From NCBI GenBank assembly GCA_023053575.1, contig JAKZAP010000009.1, positions 12,009,869-12,073,868 on the forward strand: a stretch of 64,000 nt of DNA, given 5' to 3'. How positions within the stretch are numbered: the stretch's first letter is position 1; each line of letters opens with the position of its first letter. The notes below the pieces were generated by a model, which was not told where the DNA came from, made no database searches, and worked only from the letters and a program-made list of their open reading frames with translations. The translations under genes and the position numbers were made by a program. Source of the DNA: Branchinecta lynchi (taxonomy: Eukaryota > Arthropoda > Branchiopoda > Anostraca > Branchinectidae). Shown in pieces: positions 60,402 through 64,000 of this stretch.

Positions 60402-60772
60402 AGGACCTGTCTTACCTCTAATACTAACGCAACCTATTTCCATATCACTCCATATATTTTTAAACCCGGAGACCCCAATTTCGTACGGTGCATTCTAACC
60501 CCTAACAAAACCACGCTGATTTTCTCACTTGCCGTGTTTTGCTACCTTCGATGTGTATCACGCTGTCAATGGTTGTCTGCGAGAAGTTTTCCCATCAGAA
60601 AAACAGGTTATGTAAATTGTTTCCCTGTTTTCGCTACAAGTCAACGGGTCTCTGAAAAGGCTTAAAACAGCCAAAACGGTGGGTTATTTGTTGAAAGCAC
60701 AGTATATAGTCTTAAAGAATTCAAATATTTTAGAATACTTTATGTTGAACAGTAAATAGTGCAAGGGGTCCT
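60402..60772. mobile_element. piggyBac-like MITE, AGGACC family, third copy
   Basis: TTAA on both sides (60398-60401, 60773-60776). Ends AGGACCTGTCTTACC and GCAAGGGGTCC(T). Collinear with 57502-57868. Confidence 0.8.
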
Positions 60773-60918
60773 TTAAGAACGAAAATGGGTGGAAATACTA
60801 CTGAAGTAGAATGAATTACTACCATAAATAAGGCGAAAGCCTTATTATTGCAATTATATTATTATTATTATAAGTATAACGTGTCCTTTAAGCAGCTTCA
60901 GCAACGGCTTGGACTTAC

Positions 60919-61076
60919 CCGCTTAGCTCCAGCCTGCACGAACTTGCTCATGTGTCCAATCGAAAAATATTCTATTTCCTTATTCCAGGAAGAGAAGTCG
61001 CTCCGAACTGTTATAGCACCACGACAATCCTTGCAGCCACATCCATTCGTACAACCCGGGTTGGAGATAGTTGGTC
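60919..61076 (-). CDS. GH30 glucosylceramidase-like, penultimate exon
   Basis: 158 nt between acceptor TTTCTTTTCTTCAG and donor GTAAGT. It begins with two bases of a split codon and ends on a codon boundary. The 52 codons contain CTNGCGCKDCRGAITV, then WNKEIEYFSIGHMSKFV and GAKR. 'YxxGHxSKFVxPGxxR' is the signature at the end of the GH30 barrel in glucosylceramidases, where the chain returns to the beta-domain. The next exon continues it directly. The CxxxCxCxxC cluster is richer in Cys than I expect for the family. Upstream exons with the catalytic glutamates are not in the remaining 3 kb of the window. Confidence 0.87.
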
Positions 61077-61184
61077 CTGAAGAAAAGAAACCTTGCTTCC
61101 AAATAGGGTCGGGGCATGCTGAAAATTCTCATCTAGTATCTTAACGTCTACAAACTTTTAACCCCTCCCGATGAAAAATTTATC

Positions 61185-61455
61185 TCAAAATATTAGTATG
61201 AAGTTGCATGAAAAAGTAGCATGCAGTACTAACTAATGCTACTACATGCTTCTACTCCAAGGCTACCGTGTTACTGCATTCTACTACAAGCTACTATTAG
61301 TAAGACCGGATGCTACTATGGCAAGACCGTATGGTACTGGATACTACTGCTTAAGATTGGCCCAGTCTGAGGCACATTAAGTGCTAGTATTCTTTACTAT
61401 TACATAGTATAATATGCAACTTGTTCGTAGAACTATCACACAACTACTCAGGCTA
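61185..61455. repeat. Dispersed repeat, about 290 bp, copy 2
   Basis: Collinear with 15128-15430. It lies in the next GH30 intron, directly against a LINE fragment. Confidence 0.6.
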
Positions 61456-61469
61456 CGAATTTTTCATCG

Positions 61470-62050
61470 GGATTGCTCACAACATCGTCTTCAATCCTCG
61501 AAAGACGGTATGTATGGCATTTATTCCTCCTGGTTCGCTTCTGAACTTTCCACCCGTTCGCCTGTGGGGAGAATTGCTGACGTTTGTTGATTTGTTCAAG
61601 TATCTCGGTTTCACCTTTCCTCCGAAACTGACTGATGAATTGCATGTTGCAGCCCTGTCCAGGTCTTTGTGTGCCTGTGCCAACTGTATGTGCCTGTGCC
61701 TACTGTAAAATCTTTTCTTTTTCAGAGCGTACTGTACACAACTTTATTACGTTTCCTTCGTGAACAGGTTTGCCCTAACGCGTTAGAGTGCTTTCCGGGT
61801 CCTATACAACAATTCTCTAAGGTGGTTGCATTCTCTTGGAGTTGTAGTGCTTCAGGTATATTTGTTGGTGAAGGTCTTTCATCTTTTGGTGAACTGAGGC
61901 CATCTTGTAACGACACGAAATATTCAATTCCAAATCTTTATAACAACTCTTGCAAAGTGCCTTTTCCTCGACGCACCTTCTTAAAAATGCTTTATGTTTG
62001 AGAGCTGGCCAAAATGCTTAATCTTGGAGAGCCAGCCAAGAGTCGAAACA
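61470..62050 (+). pseudogene. LINE RT 3' fragment (same family as 33085-35202)
   Basis: NIVFNPRKTVCMAFIPPG, LFKYLGFTF and ALSRSLCAC align with NIVFNTEKTECMAFIPPE, EFKYLGFWF and TRSLCVRG-type segments of the RT at 33085. A frameshift near 61690 follows, then CSASGIF...SSFGELR. It is 5'-truncated and broken. Confidence 0.75.
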
Positions 62051-62459
62051 ATTTAAGATAAAGCACTATATAAGACGAATGTAATCGTAGGAAGGAGGGC
62101 AGTCTTAAGCTAGTCTTAAGACAGTAGTGATCGTTGGATTAACAGATGTATTCGATGTATGCAGAACTTCAATATTAAAAGTAAGTGTGTTTTCTAACCA
62201 CTGTGTATTGAATGTAGGACCTAGGACCCACCGTCCGAACCCCCCCCCCCCACAGTTACGAACCAACCCTTCGAGGATTAAGATCAGAGTACCGGTATAG
62301 TCTAAGATGTACCAACCGCTCGGGTACACGCTACACGTATATTAGATACTCGGTTTCGTACAACAGTTAAAGCATAAACGATTAGAGAGAGATACTCCTA
62401 ATGTAACCTAAAATAACAATCTGCCCTATCACTTCAGACACGAATTCTGCGCGCTCAGA
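62051..62459. other. Unassigned; C-run at about 62241
   Basis: I see no gene. Confidence 0.3.
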
Positions 62460-62675
62460 ATACTCTATATGACTAGGTCCAAAACACGCCAGCGATCCTC
62501 AGGAAGAAGGAGTAAACGTGTCCATGCGACTCAAACTCAACGACTCAAATCCTGTGTCAATCAATCACCGCAATCTTTGGGACCAGATGTGACACCACTT
62601 CTGCCTTTCTTCCGCTAGATACCCGGAGAGGCCGGAGATTTTGCATCGGCAAGAAGAGACAGTCATCAAGAGTAT
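62460..62675. mobile_element. ATACTCTATATGACT MITE, copy 3 (inverted)
   Basis: 216 bp; ends ATACTCTATATGACT and AGTCATCAAGAGTAT. Same family as 35779 and 36849, and like them it lies in or next to LINE sequence. Confidence 0.75.
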
Positions 62676-62689
62676 CCTCTCCATCTGGC

Positions 62690-62900
62690 GATGGCGAGTT
62701 CACATATGCGGGTGAGTTTACCAATTTGGCTGTCGTGGGGTACCTTACTTTATTGTGGGTTCCCTCCAGGATGATGTGCTGGAATTTTGTTTTATTTTAT
62801 TTGTAGTTTATATTTATGCAGCGTTTCTTAATTATTTTGTCTTTTGTTTGACCCTAGTTGGTATCGGATATTTGAATACACTGAAATATTTTGACCCCTC
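62690..62900 (+). pseudogene. LINE 3' end fragment
   Basis: HMRVSLPIWLSWGTLLY resembles the extreme C-terminus of the 33085 family (LSLPLWKKW). A T-rich 3' UTR-like stretch follows. Probably the continuation of 61470-62050 or another truncated copy. Confidence 0.5.
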
Positions 62901-62903
62901 TAA

Positions 62904-63080
62904 CCCTAGGTTCACACAGAGCAAATCGCGGCGATGAACGGGATTTTTTCAATTGCAGCGACGCAAGATTTTTATCGCCTGGATGTTCGCACTGAATTTT
63001 CGTCGGCAACAGAATTAACGCGAAAAATAATTAAAAATAACCCTTAAAATAATAAAAATAATTAATTGTTCTCAAAGTGA
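62904..63080. mobile_element. CTAGGTTCACAC element, partial second copy
   Basis: Matches the left part of 1604-2666 across the point where that copy is interrupted: GATGAAC, then 'GATTTTTTCAATTGCAGCGAC'. The right end is not present, or has diverged after about 63080. Confidence 0.65.
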
Positions 63081-63915
63081 ATCATCAAAAGGGTCTTCCA
63101 TGCAGTAGCGTATACTGCAACAGATCTCCCCCCTCCCCCGAAATTCTTCAAAAAAGGGTTTTTAATTGGAAAAACGTTTGCGAAATGCGGGCGACAGGAG
63201 CGATCTTCTTCCGAAATTCTCGGAAAAGGAGTTATTTTACGGGAAAAACGTACGCGAAAATACAAATTGAGAAGCTAAATCGAAATTATTTACAATATGG
63301 TTCAGTAATTGATCTTAGAAACAGTTTTTGAGTCGTAGTGTGCATGATTACAAGATTAAAAGGTGTTTTTTGCACCTACAGGTATTTTTAGTGTTAAAAA
63401 CGGTCAAAATATGCAAAAAATGTGCTCTGCTTGCACGACAGACCAAAATTCATCCAGACGGAGAGAACTTGAATTTCAACAAAGGCCTGCATTTCCAGGT
63501 AGATGCTAAACTCGGAATAGTTCCGCCTGTCGAAAGTAGGAACCTGACATTTTTACTTTATTTTACGGCAACGGCTTACATTTGTAGTTGGTAAACATTT
63601 CAAGCGTAGAAGGACAAGCACATAGAGGTACTACACATCCGATACTCTGTCAAGTGAAGTGGCCGAATACTCTGTGAAGTGCGCCAATTGTGGGAGTGCC
63701 AAACACCCTGCGTACAGCCTACTCTGTCCGAAAGTGACTGAGTTTACGAAGTCCACGAACTACTAATGCGGAGCCCCTTGAAACGGACTTGACTCGAGCT
63801 TGTTTGGATATTGTTGTTATTTTGTGCTTCAGTTTACTCTGTTTACCTATTCATTTATTTTTTTTATCTTTTTCCATACTCCGTCTTGTTTGGCCTCGGC
63901 CAGTTGATGGGTTAT
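63081..63915. other. Unassigned; repeat shared with about 45440-45720
   Basis: See 45046-46437. 'CGGAAAAGGAGTTATTTTACGG' type phrases near 63150-63250 form a short local duplication. No GH30 exon was recognised here. Confidence 0.35.
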
Positions 63916-63917
63916 AA

Positions 63918-63942
63918 ATAAATAATAATAATAATAATACAC
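63918..63942 (+). repeat. (ATA)n microsatellite, probable LINE 3' tail
   Basis: TAAATAAATAATAATAATAAT follows a T-rich 3' UTR-like segment ('GGCCTCGGCCAGTTGATGGGTTATAAATA'), as at the 3' end of the LINE at 35202-35313. Confidence 0.5.
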
Positions 63943-64000
63943 TCATTCATCGTAAAGTTTGTATCCTATAGGACCAAGATTTGTACTTCCGGATCTCAAA

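Larger units (their letters stand above)
55247..60918 (-). other. GH30 intron, 5,672 bp, filled with mobile elements
   Basis: Donor GTAAGT at the 60918 side (CGG|GTAAGT), acceptor TTTTTTAG at the 55247 side, phase 0. At least eight MITE insertions lie inside, two of them nested. I saw no additional coding exon, and the two flanking exons join without a gap relative to the family. Confidence 0.75.

Noticed and set aside
60848..61144. Plus-strand ORF of 98 codons
   Set aside because: It is the antisense shadow of the GH30 exon at 60919-61076, which has correct splice sites and family motifs on the minus strand.

Overview
The window is a stretch of an invertebrate animal nuclear genome. Evidence is spliced genes with GT-AG sites, a Pol III tRNA gene, an animal-type 18S rRNA fragment, several non-LTR retrotransposons (LINEs), and a very dense population of short non-autonomous DNA transposons. 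The clade is not fixed. The 18S fragment has a GCTGCGGTTAAAAAG stretch that I associate with arthropods. The 'pearl'-like elements are best known from bivalves. Neither settles it.

Only three host loci are well supported, all on the minus strand: (1) 10963-13779, a large exon of a secreted multidomain serine protease with an intact catalytic triad, an elastase-like pocket and an unusual insertion of about 110 residues between the catalytic His and Asp; (2) 38839-38911, a tRNA-Ala(UGC) gene or close tRNA relic followed by a T5 Pol III terminator; (3) the last two coding exons of a GH30 glucosylceramidase-like gene (60919-61076 and 55049-55246), joined in phase across a 5.67-kb intron packed with transposons. 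A 395-bp piece of 18S rRNA lies at 14016-14410, just upstream of the protease exon.

The rest is mostly nested mobile DNA. 0.3-1.2 kb: pearl-like element. 1.6-2.7 kb: a 701-bp foldback element inside another TIR element. 3-10 kb: hAT-, PIF/Harbinger-like and tandem repeats. 14.8-30 kb: many TIR elements, several with exact target-site duplications (TSDs; 8-bp hAT, TTAA piggyBac-like, TWA PIF-like). 31.3-37.5 kb: pieces of at least two LINEs, one with a complete reverse transcriptase core. 39-45 kb: two pearl-like elements with 433-bp and 281-bp tandem cores, one nested in a MITE. 47.7-52.4 kb: a nearly complete two-ORF LINE inserted in a pearl element. 53-61 kb: the GH30 intron and nested TTAA elements. 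61-64 kb: further LINE 3' ends and MITEs.

The most notable system is the LINE at 48.3-52.4 kb. Its ORF1 encodes a coiled coil plus three CCCH zinc fingers, not the usual CCHC knuckles. ORF2 (endonuclease plus reverse transcriptase) lies in the -1 frame. Where the frames meet there is an in-phase U UUU UUA heptamer, a 6-nt spacer and a 7-bp stem-loop, the layout of a -1 ribosomal frameshift signal. All boundaries and repeat counts were read by eye.
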